DNA of 64,000 nucleotides from Paenibacillus pasadenensis (GTDB lineage: Bacteria; Bacillota; Bacilli; Paenibacillales; Paenibacillaceae), in NCBI RefSeq assembly GCF_023715725.1, contig NZ_JAMBOT010000003.1, positions 434,001 to 498,000 on the forward strand, read 5' to 3'. The notes beneath the pieces were generated by a model, which saw only the letters and a list, made by a program, of their open reading frames with translations, was not told the DNA's origin and made no database searches. Of the stretch, positions 1-8,572 are shown one piece after another. Position 1 is the stretch's first letter. Every line of letters starts with the position of its first letter. The position numbers and the translations under genes were made by a program.

Positions 1-234
1 AGCCTCTCGTTCCGTGAAGGCAATTGGCGGCAAAAGCCGCTCCTGCAACAACCGATATCCGCCATGGGGGCCAACCTCAGAATAAAGAGGTACGCCTAGC
101 TCGCTCAGCTCCTGCAAATCCCGAAGAATGGTTCTCGCAGATACACCGAACTCATAAGCAAGTTCCTTTACCGTAAATTGGCGCTTGCGATTGACCGCAA
201 TCATTAATTCCATCAGACGTTTGGTTTTAGACAC
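1..234 (-). CDS. YafY-type HTH transcriptional regulator (N-terminal part)
   Basis: The first 78 codons of a regulator run off the left edge. The start is GTG at 234, preceded by a GGAGG ribosome site. Visible is an HTH_11 domain: a basic N-terminus (SKTKRLMELMIAVNRKRQ), then the recognition region FGVSARTILRDLQEL, then the wing YSEVGPHGGYRLL. This is the usual N-terminus of YafY/DeoR-like regulators that carry a WYL domain downstream, which is outside the window. It is divergent from a VOC gene whose start is at 352. A TGACA-N5-TGTCA palindrome lies between them, so it probably controls itself and that neighbour. The effector is unknown. Confidence 0.8.
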   Translation of the reverse strand, partial: MSKTKRLMELMIAVNRKRQFTVKELAYEFGVSARTILRDLQELSELGVPLYSEVGPHGGYRLLQERLLPPIAFTEREA

Positions 235-273
235 TCGGTAAGCCTCCTCGCATGTAAAAAACCATTTTAACTA

Positions 274-288
274 TGACATGAATTGTCA
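274..288. promoter_or_regulatory. Palindromic operator TGACA-N5-TGTCA
   Basis: A perfect 5-bp inverted repeat separated by 5 bases lies in the divergent region between the YafY-type regulator (start 234) and the interrupted VOC gene (start 352). A closely similar palindrome occurs at 2541-2562 beside the second VOC gene. Its role as the regulator's binding site is inferred from position and recurrence. Confidence 0.5.
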
Positions 289-351
289 CCATTACTCGTT
301 ACAATCGAAGATGTGTCCGGTACAAACTTAACTATAAGGAGTTGAAGTACG

Positions 352-377
352 ATGAATGTAAAATTAACCCATTTTAT
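352..377 (+). pseudogene. 5' fragment of VOC (PhnB-like) gene, cut by IS
   Basis: ATAAGGAG precedes an ATG at 352. Eight codons (MNVKLTHF) read like the start of PhnB-like VOC proteins, then the frame enters foreign sequence and stops at once. The last five host bases, TTTAT (373-377), match a TnpB target-adjacent motif. The gene resumes at 1706. About 12 residues expected between the two pieces are missing, so the interruption is accompanied by a small deletion. Confidence 0.7.
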
Positions 378-500
378 CTAAGATTTGCTAATAATACTCC
401 ACCTTCTACAAGGAGGGGATGAATCGGCATTTTTTGGTTGTAAAAAGCGAACGTATGTGCTATAATTGGGGGAGGCCCACAAACCGGAGGTGATGGTTGA

Positions 501-1643
501 ATGGTGCATCACAAGGCGTTTCGCTTTCGCCTCTATCCCACGGAAGAACAACGGACGCTTATCCATAAAACCATCGGCTGCGCTCGCTATGTCTTTAATC
601 ACTTCCTTGAAAAGTGGAATCGAACCTACCAAGAATCAGGAAAAGGGCTGACCTATAACACCTGTGCCATCGGATTGCCTCCCCTCAAGCGTCTCTTTTC
701 CTGGCTAAAAGAAGTGGACAGCATGGCTCTGCAATCCAGTGTACGGAGCCTTGCGGATGCTTTTGCACGGTTTCACCAGAAGCAGAATAAGGCCCCTTGT
801 TTTAAATCGAAGCGGAATCCAGTGCAAAGCTATACCACGAAATATACGAACGATAATATTGCGATGGAAGGCGATCGTCTGAAGCTGCCCAAGCTAGGAT
901 GGGTTCGCTTTGCCAAATCTAGAGAAGTGGAAGGTCGAATTCTTTCAGCCACGATTCGGAAGAACCCAACAGGCAAATACTTTGTCTCAATTCTATGCGA
1001 AGTGGAGATGGAGCCGCTTCCGGAATTGGAAACAGTCATAGCTGTTGACTTGGGTCTCAAATCGCTTGCGGTGTGCAGCAACGGGGAAGTCGTGTCCAAT
1101 CCGAAGCATCTCCGCACCTTCGAAAAGAAATTGGCGTTTTGGCAGCGCCGCTTGTCGCGGCGAACAAAAGGCGGTTCGAATTATGCCAAGGCGAAGCAGA
1201 AAATCGCTCGAATTCATGAGGAAATCGCCAACTGCCGGCAGGACTTTTTGCACAAGCTCTCCACCAAGTGGATTCGTGAAAACCAAACGATCTGCCTGGA
1301 AGAGCTGCAGGTAAGTCACCTCATGCAACATTCCAAGCTGGCCAAGTCCATTGGAGACGCGAGTTGGGCCACGCTTCGCACGATGCTGACCTATAAAGCG
1401 GCTTGGTATGGCCGTCAAATTCAGACCGTGGCAAAAACCTATCCATCCAGTCAGCTTTGTCATGTGTGCGGAAACCGAAATCGCGACGTGAAACAGCTTA
1501 GCCTGCGGGAATGGAGTTGTTCCCATTGCGGTACGCACCACGACCGTGATCATAACGCGAGCATGAACATCAGGCAAGAAGGATTACGTTTATTGGGAAC
1601 TCCCCACTCAACTGCGGGAACCGCAGGGATCGCTTGCTCCTAA
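501..1643 (+). CDS. tnpB: TnpB RNA-guided nuclease (IS605-family accessory protein)
   Basis: A 380-residue protein with all TnpB hallmarks and apparently intact. The N-terminal OrfB helix-turn-helix ([13 protein letters not shown], residues 5-17) is followed by the RuvC nuclease split in three: Ruv[12 protein letters not shown] with Asp183, Ruv[11 protein letters not shown] with Glu267, and Ruv[12 protein letters not shown] with Asp350. A four-cysteine zinc ribbon (CHVCG at 320-324, CSHCG at 340-344) sits between RuvC-II and III. A GGAGGTG ribosome site lies upstream of the ATG. Family members use an RNA transcribed from the element's right end to cut DNA next to a short motif, which promotes retention of the element. 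The nuclease is predicted active because all three acidic residues are present. Confidence 0.92.
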   Translation: MVHHKAFRFRLYPTEEQRTLIHKTIGCARYVFNHFLEKWNRTYQESGKGLTYNTCAIGLPPLKRLFSWLKEVDSMALQSSVRSLADAFARFHQKQNKAPCFKSKRNPVQSYTTKYTNDNIAMEGDRLKLPKLGWVRFAKSREVEGRILSATIRKNPTGKYFVSILCEVEMEPLPELETVIAVDLGLKSLAVCSNGEVVSNPKHLRTFEKKLAFWQRRLSRRTKGGSNYAKAKQKIARIHEEIANCRQDFLHKLSTKWIRENQTICLEELQVSHLMQHSKLAKSIGDASWATLRTMLTYKAAWYGRQIQTVAKTYPSSQLCHVCGNRNRDVKQLSLREWSCSHCGTHHDRDHNASMNIRQEGLRLLGTPHSTAGTAGIACS

Positions 1644-1705
1644 AGAGAAGAATGCTTCTCTGTTCGCAAGAATCCTCCACCTCTCCAGGTGGTGGGAGCG
1701 TTCAA
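1560..1705 (+). ncRNA. Predicted omega RNA (right-end guide RNA of TnpB)
   Basis: In this family the RNA overlaps the tnpB 3' end and runs to the right end of the element, with the guide taken from the flanking host DNA. Here the segment after the RuvC-III codons contains several short hairpins: CTGCGG/CCGCAG near 1617-1627, GAGAAG/CTTCTC near 1646-1661, and CCACC/GGTGG near 1677-1692. It ends at TTCAA. The guide would begin with GAGCAGACTTTTGG (1706 onward). The 5' limit is approximate. Confidence 0.55.
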
Positions 1706-2065
1706 GAGCAGACTTTTGGCGCGCAAGTCGTGTTTAAACAAACGTTTGGAGAAGCTCCCGAACAAGAAGGCAGTGAGCCAATGCCCGAAGAAATGAAAAA
1801 ACGCATTGCCCATGCCGTACTGGTTGTCGGAAGCTCCGAATTGTTTGTCAGCGATTCAGAACCCAACCAGCCGCTGGAGCACGGGAGTGAGGTCAACATC
1901 TGCCTAACTTTAAAGGATGTATCCGAAGCGGAGTGCATTTATGATGCGTTACGTTTAGAAGGTGCGGTACTCGTCCCCCTGCAGCCCATTTATTTTAGTC
2001 CGGCCTATAGCATGGTAACCGATCGGTTCGGAGTTACCTTTCAAATTTTTACGGAGAGAAATTAG
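1706..2065 (+). pseudogene. 3' fragment of VOC (PhnB-like) protein gene
   Basis: In-frame from GAG at 1706 to the stop at 2063-2065, this encodes 119 residues typical of the PhnB/DUF1338-like VOC fold: EQTFGAQVVFKQTFGEAP, then PMPEEMKKRIAHAVLVVG, then the C-terminal PLQPIYFSPAYSMVTDRFG and VTFQIF. It lacks the N-terminal beta-alpha unit, which lies at 352-377 on the other side of the TnpB element. It has no start or ribosome site of its own and is therefore probably non-functional. A chimeric reading frame begins upstream inside the element (1634), but its first 24 codons are IS sequence. Confidence 0.75.
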
Positions 2066-2077
2066 TGCTCCCGCCCG

Positions 2078-2482
2078 TCAAACCCTGCTGCTGAACCGTT
2101 TGATCGCTTCCTCAGTCACAGGCTTAAAGAGGTTAACAAGGTTGCCATCGGGATCGCGGAATAGCACAGAACGGTTCCCCCATGGCATCGTGGTCGGTTC
2201 CTGTACCCAATCCTCGACCAATGGCTTTAAGCGCTCAAATTCGGCATCAACATCGTCGACGCGGAACTCAAGAATGACGGAGCGATTGCTGGCCGCTACT
2301 ACGGAACCAATTCCGAACAGCAGCGCCGTTTGGGAGTGGCCGATGGCCAGAGTGCACGATGGCATAACGAGCTCGGCAAAAACAGGGGTAGGGCGCTCCG
2401 CTGAAACACCCATGATTTTTTCATAGAACAAAACGAGACGGTCCACGTCGTCGGTAATGATACGTACAGAAGCGAAGTTCAC
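2078..2482 (-). CDS. VOC family protein (glyoxalase/bleomycin-resistance fold)
   Basis: A 134-residue single-domain protein with the paired beta-alpha-beta-beta-beta modules of the VOC superfamily. The first module starts at FASVRIITDDVDRLVLFYE, and the second ends in GNRSVLFRDPDGNLVNLF, the signature closing strand with a metal-ligand-position Glu/Asp region. A GTG start at 2482 is preferred because GGAAGG lies 9 bases upstream; an ATG 3 codons earlier would touch the ribosome site. The substrate cannot be told. A TACTGACA-N6-TGTCAGTA palindrome lies upstream, so regulation by a YafY-type protein is likely. Confidence 0.8.
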   Translation of the reverse strand: MNFASVRIITDDVDRLVLFYEKIMGVSAERPTPVFAELVMPSCTLAIGHSQTALLFGIGSVVAASNRSVILEFRVDDVDAEFERLKPLVEDWVQEPTTMPWGNRSVLFRDPDGNLVNLFKPVTEEAIKRFSSRV

Positions 2483-2540
2483 CAATATCATCCTTCCTGC
2501 AATAAATGTTCCGTTTACATACCGAATTATAAAAGAACGC

Positions 2541-2562
2541 TACTGACAGCGTTATGTCAGTA
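2541..2562. promoter_or_regulatory. Palindromic operator TACTGACA-N6-TGTCAGTA
   Basis: A perfect 8-bp inverted repeat with a 6-base spacer, 60 bases upstream of the VOC gene at 2078-2482. It overlaps the last codons of the WYL-regulator fragment. It shares the TGACA/TGTCA half-sites with the palindrome at 274-288, which sits upstream of the other VOC gene. Confidence 0.55.
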
Positions 2563-2712
2563 ACGTTTGAACATTTTTTGCGCTTCCTCAAGAATCCGAT
2601 GTTGGAACGATTCAGGTGCCACTACAATCACGCCCGCCCCCCAGCCAAGCACCCACTGCAGCAAATCATCCGGTTGACGAACACGTAACACCACATGCAA
2701 ACGCGGTGCGGT
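2557..2712 (-). pseudogene. C-terminal fragment of a WYL-domain (YafY-type) regulator
   Basis: Fifty-one codons, open to a stop at 2713, encode the end of a WYL-type regulator: PRLHVVLRVRQPDDLLQWVL, then GWGAGVIVVAPESFQHRILE, then a terminal EAQKMFKRY. No start codon or HTH domain is present. Upstream sequence changes abruptly into the terminator of the SLH-protein gene, so the N-terminal four fifths has been deleted. It lies next to the VOC gene it probably once regulated. Confidence 0.65.
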
Positions 2713-2778
2713 TTATTAGATCCGAATCAAGAAAATCTTGCAAATCCAATAAAAGATGTCGGAACCGCCGGTAATTTC

Positions 2779-2816
2779 AAAAAAAATAGCTGCTTTGAAT
2801 TTGACTTCAAAGCAGC
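2779..2816 (-). terminator. Rho-independent terminator of the SLH-protein gene
   Basis: A perfect 11-bp stem (GCTGCTTTGAA and its complement) with a 6-base loop is followed on the minus strand by a run of eight T. It lies 17 bases after the stop codon. Confidence 0.85.
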
Positions 2817-2832
2817 CTTGCTGCAGATTTTT

Positions 2833-5800
2833 TTATTTTCCCATTTGTTCCAGCATGTTCAAGAGCACCGTTACCGCCTCTGCTCTAGTCGTTTTATCTC
2901 CAGGTGCAAATTGGTTTGCGCTTTTGCCTTCGATAACGTCCAGCTTTTTCAGGGCTGCCACTGCGCCTTTCGCCCAGACCGGAATGTCTTTATCATCTGC
3001 AAAGCCAGATGCCGCAGCCGCTCCGTCAATCAGGTCCATAGCCTTAGCAATCATCACGGTCATTTCCGCACGAGTGATTTCAGCATTCGGACGGAAGGAG
3101 CCGTCTTCATAACCATTGATAATACCTGCATAAACGGCCTGCGCGACGGATTTCTGCGCCCAGGCGCCAATCTTCGCGTTGTCCGTGAACGCCAGCTCCG
3201 CTCCTTCTACTTGCAGCTTGAGCGCATTCATCAGCATAACCGCAAATTCCGCACGCGTCACCGTACGACCCGGCTTAAACGTGCCGTCCGGGTAACCGCT
3301 GACGATGCCTGCGCTAACCGCTTTATTGATACTTGCCTCCGCCCAGTGTGCGGCGATATCGCTGAAGCTCACTTTTCCGTCTGTCGCCGGAGGGGCAGCA
3401 TCGGCTATCGCGAATACAGCGAATTTTGTGAAGTGATCAACATCTGCGATGATGTTGTTTCCGCTGACTGTACCGCCGACTTTCACCCATTCCTTCTTCA
3501 ATTCGTCATAGTAAAAAACAACCGGCTTCTCCTTGCTCTTCAAGCTGCTTGGATCAAATTTAAACGAGAGAGTGACCGGTTTGTCGAAGTTCTCCGTGAA
3601 GTTTTTTAGAATTTCGAATATCGGGCTGAGCAGAACGTCTTTACTTGTAATCAGTGTCCGAATGTCAGAGACTTTGTTAATCGTTAATTTTAGCTCTTTG
3701 CGGTTTGCATGAGCAGGAATCGTTATTTTGATCTCCTCTCCGAGGCTAACCTCTCCCTCTTTACCTGCAGGAAGCGTTAGATTACCATCTGTGGAGATGA
3801 TCTTGGAGTCACTCATTGGCGGGGTTGGTATAGAAGAGCCGCCACCGCCACCGCCGTTTGTTGCGACCGTCACGTTTTCACTAACTTTCGAAATATTTCC
3901 AAGCCTATCGACAGCTTTAGCGGTATAGGTATACGTTTTCGATGCCGACAAGCCGGAATCGATATACGTACTTTCCGCCGTTTCCGCAATGAGCATCCCG
4001 TCACGATAAATCATATATTGGGCCACGCCTGAGTCATCATTAGCGGCAAGCTGAAGTGTAATGGTGTTTGTCGTTTTTGCGCCCGATGTTACGGTTACCT
4101 GATCCGGTGCGGTCGTATCCGCAAGCACTCCATAGGTGGAGAAATGGCTGACCGTCGTCGCGATGTTATGGTCCGTCACTTGAGAAGGATGATATTCCCA
4201 CTTGCCTGTAGACTCGTTGTAATAATAAATAGCGAGCTTACTCCGGTCAGAGCTCTCGTCATACCCGAGTGTAATCTGTACAGGTTGAGTAATAGTAATA
4301 CCCTCAAATTGGAAATCAATGATCTGTCCGGCTCTAGAAAGCTTAACTTCTCCGGAAGGCGCAGCGTTCGAATGTTGTACTGTCAATGTTGCCCCTTCGG
4401 GAAGGACCAGTTCGTCAGGCAGCTTGATTACGAGCCCGCCCGGGAACGTAAGCGTACGGACCGAGGGATTCAATAACATCGGCTCTCCCATGACACCCAT
4501 TCGGGTAATCGTGACTACGTATTCCGTGTTTGAACCGTCTGGAGTCGTCACGATAATGTTAATAGGGTTAGGTCCGACGTCCAAGCTCGATGTTGCGTAG
4601 GTATATACATCATCTGTTACCGAATTATAAGTCGCCCCCGTTACCGTCAGCGATTGGTTAGGATCCCCTTTTCTCAGGAAAAGGTTAAGGCTCGAAACCG
4701 AATTCTCCACAACTACAGTATATTTCGTCTGCGATGGTGAAAAATGGAGCTCCGCCTGATCTAATGACAGACCTGACAATAATGTGTTCGATGGCAGCCA
4801 TTGCGCAAATAAGGTGATATTTTTCGTGCCTATAAGGAAATCCATTCCGTCAACGTAACCCGTGCCGCTACCGTCGGCCGCTGTATTCCAACCTGCAAAC
4901 GTGTAGCCCTTCTTCACCAGATTTCCGTTGTTGTTGAATACCGATATCGTAACGCCTTGCTCATACGAGCCGCTGTCGACCGGTACGCTTCCTCCTGTGC
5001 TGCCGTTGCCGTTATACGTCACCGTGTATGTCGGGTTTAAGGTCCATTTTGCATACAATGTCACATCGGACGAACCCATGGAGAATGCAGCGCCGGCAGC
5101 ATAATCCGTTCCGGTTCCATCCGCTTGTGTATTCCAGCCCGCAAACGAATAGTGCGTTCTGGCAAAAGCGGTCGTGTTGCTGTAAACGTTGACCGTTACT
5201 CCTGGCGAGTACGATTTACTGTCGCTCGGCGCGCTCCCGCTAGTGTTTCCGTTCCCGTCATACGTCACATACTTTTGTATGGCCTGCAAGTAGGGATAAC
5301 CGTCATTGCGCTCTGGACTGATCCCCCATATGCTTGCAAAATCCCAGCTTTGATCTGCATATGTGCTTTGCATCTTCATCTCTGCGGTCGTTTGGCCAAC
5401 GCCTTTGCCTGAATCCGATTGTCCGGTTGTACCCGAGTCGTAGAAGCTAGAAATAATCGTTCCGCTGCTGTTGCCAATCAAACCGCCTACTTTCGAGCCG
5501 GTTCCGGTTACATTCCCTGCTGCATAGCTGTAGCTGATCGTTCCGCCATTGTTTCCGATCAAGCCGCCTACATTGGAGCTGCTGCCAATTACATTTCCTG
5601 TTGCATAGCTGTAGTCAATCGTTCCAATATTGTTGCCGCTTAAACCGCCTACACTAGAACCGCTTCCCGTTACATCTGCCGTGGCGAAGCTGTTGCTGAT
5701 TGTTCCATAGTAATTGTAGCCTATCAAGCCGCCTACATTGGACGCTTTACCTGTTACACTTCCTGTTACGTAGCTGTTGCTTATCTGTCCGCCAAAGTTA

Positions 5801-7044
5801 CGGCCTATCAAGCCGCCTACATGTTGTCTGCCTGTAACAGTTACATTTTCCAGGATCATATTGGAAACACTCGCATCATAACCTACGTCACCAAACAACC
5901 CTACATAATTGCTATCCGGCCTATTAATGGTCAAACCAGTAATCTTGTGTCCATTGCCGTCCATATGGCCCAGAAACGGATTGCTAGAACCGCCGATCGG
6001 CAACCATCTTTCGCCGTAGCCGCTCAAATCAATATCCGCAGCCAGCTTAAAATAAAGATCCGGAACCAAATAGTTCCTGATCGTATCAAGCTCCTCACCG
6101 GTTGTAATCTGATAAGGATCACTTACAGTACCCGTTCCAACTTCTAAAACCTTCGTCCATTGCGCGTACAGCGTCACATCGGACGATATCGTGCCCTCAG
6201 CGTCTGCTGCATAATACGCTCCTTGTCCGTCCACCTGCGTGTTCCAGCCTGCAAACGTGTAGCCGTTCTTCACCAGATTTCCGTTGTTGCCGGACACTCC
6301 TACCTTAGTGCCATTATACGAGCTGCTGTTAGCGGGGGCGTCTCCTCCTGTGCTGCCGTTGCCGTTATAAATCACGGTGTATCTAGGGTGTACGGTATAA
6401 AGCAGAGGAGATGATTCGCTTGCGGCATAGTTGATATCCCCTGATAGCACACCGGTAATGGAGTGCGTACCGATTGCCAGATCGGATGTGCTAAAGCTGG
6501 CGCTAGACGAAGGGGTTAAAAGTTCTCCCCATCCCAGCGTAATCGTGAAGTTGTCCTGGCCCCAAAAGGTGAAGGTCCGAGCTGTGGCATCCATCGTAAT
6601 TTGCGATAAATAACGGGCTCCAGCCTTTTCCCATTCATTAACGATGGTGCCGGAGGAATCATAAGCAACAATATTCATCGCAATGCGATTATCCGCAAAG
6701 CTGTAGGCCTTGTAAGTGTATTCCCCCCATTGAATAAAAGGTCCTCTGCTATCTGTCATAATGATTGGTTCAGCTGTAGTTAATGGGGAAGTCATAAGAT
6801 CTTGATTGCCATCCTTGAAGGTAACCGTCCCGCCAGGTGGAGTTCCGCCGATTGCCTGATTAATGGCGCTGGCAGTGAAGGTTACTTGCTCTCCGTAAGT
6901 TGTAGTAACGGAACTTGCCGTAATCTTTGATGTAACCGTCTCCTGAGCCTTAACAATCCCTGAATAAATAATGATGAATACTGCCGCTGCGAGGACAACC
7001 ATGACGATCTTTTTCTGTTTTAACGTGTCAAGAATGTTGTGCAC
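2833..7044 (-). CDS. Large secreted SLH-anchored surface protein with GLUG and InlB-type repeats
   Basis: A 1403-residue protein starting at GTG 7044, with AAAGGGGAACTAGG upstream. A signal peptide is evident: KQKKIVMVVLAAAVFIIIYS, then a cut near VKAQE. Domains in order, with approximate residues: Ig-like repeat (35-215); InlB/Listeria-Bacteroides repeat ending YTFAGWNTQ..YAQWT (about 218-295); GLUG repeats VGGLIG(N/Y)N (about 395-545); two more InlB repeats (about 590-755); cadherin-like beta sandwich (about 760-850); ZU5-like segment; fibronectin type III (about 990-1080); and three SLH domains (about 1220-1403), each with the TRAE motif. SLH domains bind pyruvylated secondary cell-wall polymer, so the protein is displayed on the cell surface. 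The repeat mix suggests adhesion. It is a single-gene unit with its own terminator. Confidence 0.88.
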   Translation of the reverse strand: MHNILDTLKQKKIVMVVLAAAVFIIIYSGIVKAQETVTSKITASSVTTTYGEQVTFTASAINQAIGGTPPGGTVTFKDGNQDLMTSPLTTAEPIIMTDSRGPFIQWGEYTYKAYSFADNRIAMNIVAYDSSGTIVNEWEKAGARYLSQITMDATARTFTFWGQDNFTITLGWGELLTPSSSASFSTSDLAIGTHSITGVLSGDINYAASESSPLLYTVHPRYTVIYNGNGSTGGDAPANSSSYNGTKVGVSGNNGNLVKNGYTFAGWNTQVDGQGAYYAADAEGTISSDVTLYAQWTKVLEVGTGTVSDPYQITTGEELDTIRNYLVPDLYFKLAADIDLSGYGERWLPIGGSSNPFLGHMDGNGHKITGLTINRPDSNYVGLFGDVGYDASVSNMILENVTVTGRQHVGGLIGRNFGGQISNSYVTGSVTGKASNVGGLIGYNYYGTISNSFATADVTGSGSSVGGLSGNNIGTIDYSYATGNVIGSSSNVGGLIGNNGGTISYSYAAGNVTGTGSKVGGLIGNSSGTIISSFYDSGTTGQSDSGKGVGQTTAEMKMQSTYADQSWDFASIWGISPERNDGYPYLQAIQKYVTYDGNGNTSGSAPSDSKSYSPGVTVNVYSNTTAFARTHYSFAGWNTQADGTGTDYAAGAAFSMGSSDVTLYAKWTLNPTYTVTYNGNGSTGGSVPVDSGSYEQGVTISVFNNNGNLVKKGYTFAGWNTAADGSGTGYVDGMDFLIGTKNITLFAQWLPSNTLLSGLSLDQAELHFSPSQTKYTVVVENSVSSLNLFLRKGDPNQSLTVTGATYNSVTDDVYTYATSSLDVGPNPINIIVTTPDGSNTEYVVTITRMGVMGEPMLLNPSVRTLTFPGGLVIKLPDELVLPEGATLTVQHSNAAPSGEVKLSRAGQIIDFQFEGITITQPVQITLGYDESSDRSKLAIYYYNESTGKWEYHPSQVTDHNIATTVSHFSTYGVLADTTAPDQVTVTSGAKTTNTITLQLAANDDSGVAQYMIYRDGMLIAETAESTYIDSGLSASKTYTYTAKAVDRLGNISKVSENVTVATNGGGGGGSSIPTPPMSDSKIISTDGNLTLPAGKEGEVSLGEEIKITIPAHANRKELKLTINKVSDIRTLITSKDVLLSPIFEILKNFTENFDKPVTLSFKFDPSSLKSKEKPVVFYYDELKKEWVKVGGTVSGNNIIADVDHFTKFAVFAIADAAPPATDGKVSFSDIAAHWAEASINKAVSAGIVSGYPDGTFKPGRTVTRAEFAVMLMNALKLQVEGAELAFTDNAKIGAWAQKSVAQAVYAGIINGYEDGSFRPNAEITRAEMTVMIAKAMDLIDGAAAASGFADDKDIPVWAKGAVAALKKLDVIEGKSANQFAPGDKTTRAEAVTVLLNMLEQMGK

Positions 7045-7283
7045 CCCTAGTTCCCCTTTGTTTTATACGAATAAAAGCTAAATCGATATTGTTCCATAAA
7101 TAAATTTCTCTTCTATATCTTTATCGGCGAAATGTTCGACGAAATAAATTGCAGCCGCACAAAAGAGATGCCACGCCCCGTGTTTCCATGCCGAGAGTCC
7201 GGCTGACAAATCTATCTAAAAGTGCTAGCATGATACCAATAAAGACAGACAGATTACGATACGAGTATGGAGGAATAGGGTAG

Positions 7284-8372
7284 ATGATTGAGAACCGTCG
7301 CCTTAAAGTCATCATGGAAGTCCAGCAGCAAATGCTGTTATCTAACTTAGATTTAAAGCTATTTATGCAGACGATTTGTGACCGGATGTGCCTATTGACC
7401 GATGCTGACGGTTCTACGATTGAGATGCTGGCGGGTGAAGAAATGGTTTATGCGGCCGTTAGCGGGACCTTGCAGCCTCATCTCGGAATCCGAATCAATA
7501 AGAACGGCAGTTTATCGGGCTTGTGCGTGACGGAAAAGAATATCTTGTATTCGCCAGATACGCAACAGGACGATCGCGTCAACAAGGAAGCAACAATGAA
7601 AGTCGGCGCGCGGAGCATGGTCTGTGTACCCCTGTTCGAATCCAGCAACGCCGTTGGCGTGTTAAAAGTCATCTCCGGCCGTGCCGACGCTTTCTCCAGC
7701 CGGGATATTGAGACGTTGCAGTTGTTATCGCTTGCTCTGGGCTCGGAGCTCGGCAAGCAGATCAACTATGACGACAAAATTCGGATTCTAAACGATTACG
7801 AGCAATTATTGGTTCAATTAAGAGCGGAAATTGAAAGACGCGAAAAATTAGAAAGCGAGCTTATTCAGCTGACGGAGCGCGACATTCTGACCGGATTACT
7901 GAATCGTAGAGGCTTTAGTGTTCGAATCCAAAATTGGATTAACCGGGCCAATCAAAAAGAAGGCTTGTTCGGGGTGTTCTACCTCGATTTGAATAAATTC
8001 AAGCAATGCAACGATACTTACGGACATGAGGTCGGCGATCTCGTGCTTATAGAATTCGCTAATCGCATCAAAAACGCGGTCCGTGAATCCGATCTGATCG
8101 CACGTGTTGGCGGCGATGAGTTCGTGGTGGTGGCATGGCTGCAGAACGACAGCAACGGCTTGATGCAGGTTGCCAAACGATTGATTGAGCAGCTTGAGTC
8201 ACCGATGCAGTTTAAGGAGCTTCAACTTCCGATGACCACCAGCGTGGGCTGTACGTTATGGGAAGAGGGCAAAACGGAGTCCGATCTCACTCGCGCGGCC
8301 GACCATTCCATGTATCTGGCCAAGTCCAGCGGCAAGAATCGAATTGCAGTGGATGGGGAGCTTGTCGGGTGA
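7284..8372 (+). CDS. GAF-GGDEF diguanylate cyclase
   Basis: A 362-residue cytosolic protein without membrane segments. An N-terminal GAF sensor domain (about 15-160) is followed by a short coiled coil (about 165-195) and a GGDEF domain. The catalytic motif RVGGDEFVVV is intact. A product-inhibition I-site, RESD, stands exactly five residues before GGDEF, so it should make cyclic di-GMP from GTP with feedback control. No EAL or HD-GYP partner is nearby. The ligand of the GAF domain is unknown. The start is the ATG at 7284, with GGAGG about 12 bases upstream. It is transcribed away from the SLH gene and has its own terminator. Confidence 0.88.
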   Translation: MIENRRLKVIMEVQQQMLLSNLDLKLFMQTICDRMCLLTDADGSTIEMLAGEEMVYAAVSGTLQPHLGIRINKNGSLSGLCVTEKNILYSPDTQQDDRVNKEATMKVGARSMVCVPLFESSNAVGVLKVISGRADAFSSRDIETLQLLSLALGSELGKQINYDDKIRILNDYEQLLVQLRAEIERREKLESELIQLTERDILTGLLNRRGFSVRIQNWINRANQKEGLFGVFYLDLNKFKQCNDTYGHEVGDLVLIEFANRIKNAVRESDLIARVGGDEFVVVAWLQNDSNGLMQVAKRLIEQLESPMQFKELQLPMTTSVGCTLWEEGKTESDLTRAADHSMYLAKSSGKNRIAVDGELVG

Positions 8373-8390
8373 TGGCTCCCCATTTTTTTA
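8353..8390 (+). terminator. Terminator of the diguanylate cyclase gene
   Basis: The stem ATGGGGAGC/GCTCCCCAT is followed by seven T. The upstream arm lies inside the last codons and the stop is in the loop. Confidence 0.8.
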
Positions 8391-8510
8391 TTATCGAATC
8401 CATCTTGAGCCGTCTTCAAATGTAACGGTTGCATCCGGTAACGGCGTATGAAGACTAGGAACTTAAATTTTTGTACGAATAATCACCGCTCTTCACCCTT
8501 CTCACCCGCT

Positions 8511-8546
8511 AAAAAAGGATCTGGAAGCTTACTTTCAGATCCTTTT
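8511..8546 (-). terminator. Terminator of the AlkD-like gene
   Basis: The stem AAAGGATCTG/CAGATCCTTT with a 12-base loop is followed on the minus strand by six T. Confidence 0.8.
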
Positions 8547-8572
8547 AATCCTAATGAAATTTTCTGAGGTAA

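Larger units (their letters stand above)
378..1705 (+). mobile_element. IS200/IS605-superfamily element carrying only tnpB (IS1341-like)
   Basis: The element is about 1.33 kb and contains one gene, tnpB. No Y1 transposase tnpA is present, so it depends on a transposase supplied in trans. The left boundary is set by the host pentamer TTTAT (373-377). The right boundary is set by TTCAA (1701-1705), after which the host VOC frame resumes exactly. There are no terminal inverted repeats or target duplication, as expected for this superfamily. Both ends have imperfect hairpins: CTCC/GGAG near 398-416 and CCACC/GGTGG near 1677-1692. The exact ends are inferred, not proven. Confidence 0.75.

Noticed and set aside
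2695..3609. A 304-codon plus-strand frame over the SLH domains
   Set aside because: It is antisense to three clear SLH repeats, begins inside a terminator region, and has no start context.
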